Below are positions 63,301-64,000 of a stretch of DNA of 64,000 nt, piece after piece. Position 1 is the first letter of the stretch. Every line of letters begins with the position of its first letter. The notes under the pieces were generated by a model. That model made no database searches. It saw only the letters and a list, made by a program, of their open reading frames with translations, and was not told where the DNA came from. Origin of the DNA: Flectonema sp. DT1601 (taxonomy: Eukaryota > Euglenozoa > Diplonemea > Diplonemida > Diplonemidae); NCBI GenBank assembly GCA_964019425.1, contig OZ025839.1:605001-669000 (forward strand), written 5' to 3'. Position numbers and translations under genes: made by a program.

Positions 63301-64000
63301 TTATTTTTCACTGTTCACAAAGTAGATACGTAAGAATGAGAAAAAAATGAAATTTTTAAAAAAAAAAAAAAAAAAAAAAACAGGAACAAGAAATTTATAT
63401 TGAAGGAAGTTTTTTTGATAACCCGATTACTTCGAATAAAATAACTTTTGATGGAATCGGAGATGTTTACGGACCTCCTTTAGCATGTGACATTCAACCT
63501 CTTCAAAGTTCTTCTTCTAGAATAGCCTGCAGGTATAAAGGAGAAGCTTGGAGTTATGGAATCTACGCAGCAGTTGTTAACAACAACGTCGGTGTTACCA
63601 AAGCCAAGGCACTCGTGAGAACAGGTTTTTTTAAAACTTCTCCTCAATACGTGTTGTACAACACGGGATGCACTGCGGGTACTGGAGTTGATCGTATTTG
63701 TGTTCACAAAACTTTATTTAAATTTACTTCTCATTATCTGGACTGGAGGCATACACAAATTGATTCCTATGTCGTACCTCAAATCGGTGCGATTGGTTCT
63801 GTTCGGTGTGATATTCAATATGTCCTTCCGTTAGTTAGTAGTAAATATCCGGATCAATTATATCAAGCAGGTGGTTGTATAATAGATGCTTCCTTACCAG
63901 TTAGTGGAACTTGGGAAGTATTTGTAGCGAATGTGAGTGCTGGTGTGTTTACAGTTGAAAGAATACATCCTCCGATTATAACAAACATCTCATCAATCGA
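60339..64000 (+). CDS. Secreted or surface IPT/TIG-repeat protein (3' end outside window)
   Basis: Join of 60339..61401, 61502..63285 and 63384 to beyond 64000 (introns 100 and 98 nt; donors GTTTGT and GTATGC, acceptors AAAACAG). At least 1155 residues are encoded here. A signal peptide opens the protein (about 1-21, SKALIVFVLNCQLSDA). The rest is tandem beta-sandwich repeats of about 95-130 residues with the IPT/TIG start pattern: Cys-x(n)-Cys then (I/V)TI-x-G-(E/T/D)-x-F (ILTITGTSF, VITVVGTFL, YITIVGENF, TIVIAGDNF, PITIIGWEF, SITIIGENF, LVTIIGRNF). Seven to nine repeats are visible, each with two or more cysteines. Such proteins are cell-surface or extracellular adhesion or receptor ectodomains; no anchor is yet seen. 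Confidence 0.82.

Noticed and set aside
1-64000. tRNA genes, rRNA genes and CRISPR arrays
   Set aside because: None recognised by eye on either strand; no cloverleaf with proper A/B boxes and no regular repeat-spacer array.

Overview
The window is nuclear DNA from a unicellular, flagellated eukaryote. It has large protein families with animal, plant or protist relatives, 13 short GT-AG introns, and non-coding DNA that is very AT-rich and full of T and A runs. All 25 genes I can support lie on the + strand. Nearly every start codon is preceded at short range by an AG acceptor, usually with a pyrimidine-rich run before it and no visible upstream exon. A one-direction gene array with such acceptors is what spliced-leader trans-splicing lineages show (euglenids and diplonemids among Euglenozoa are the best fit), but no spliced-leader gene is visible, so this placement is inference. 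Cis introns rule out a typical trypanosomatid. BBS4 shows a cilium, and a PPR protein points to an organelle with its own RNA.

Layout. 0-6.2 kb: a RecA-like P-loop ATPase, a low-complexity protein and a SCYL-type pseudokinase. 6.2-11.4 kb: a gene-free repeat region holding a complete-looking Mutator-like element with 9-bp target duplications, a duplicated block, copies of a dispersed element, and a structured segment with a hammerhead-ribozyme-like core. 11.4-24 kb: a coiled-coil/polyQ protein, N-acetylneuraminate lyase, a GT61-like glycosyltransferase, a PPR protein, an unknown protein, a Tudor-Tudor-WW protein, a metacaspase with a C-terminal Tudor-like domain, a WW protein and an OGFOD2-like 2-oxoglutarate oxygenase. 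24-36 kb: RAB3GAP2, TTC1, a PAN/apple-like multi-spanning membrane protein and an adaptin/TPLATE-like large coat subunit. 36-42 kb: an SP-motif coiled-coil protein, two small or basic unknowns, and a UBL-TPR-SGNH hydrolase fusion. 42-64 kb: a two-pore channel, BBS4, a ubiquitin-like/ankyrin protein, a 3191-residue IP3/ryanodine-receptor-like channel, and the start of a secreted IPT/TIG-repeat protein that runs off the end.

Themes. RAB3GAP2, the adaptin-like subunit and SCYL are trafficking proteins. The two-pore channel and the IP3R-like channel are both intracellular calcium-release channels, about 5.5 kb apart with BBS4 between them. Because the array is probably polycistronic, neighbourhood alone says little about shared function. 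The Tudor/WW modules shared by three consecutive genes are the clearest sign of local duplication or module exchange.
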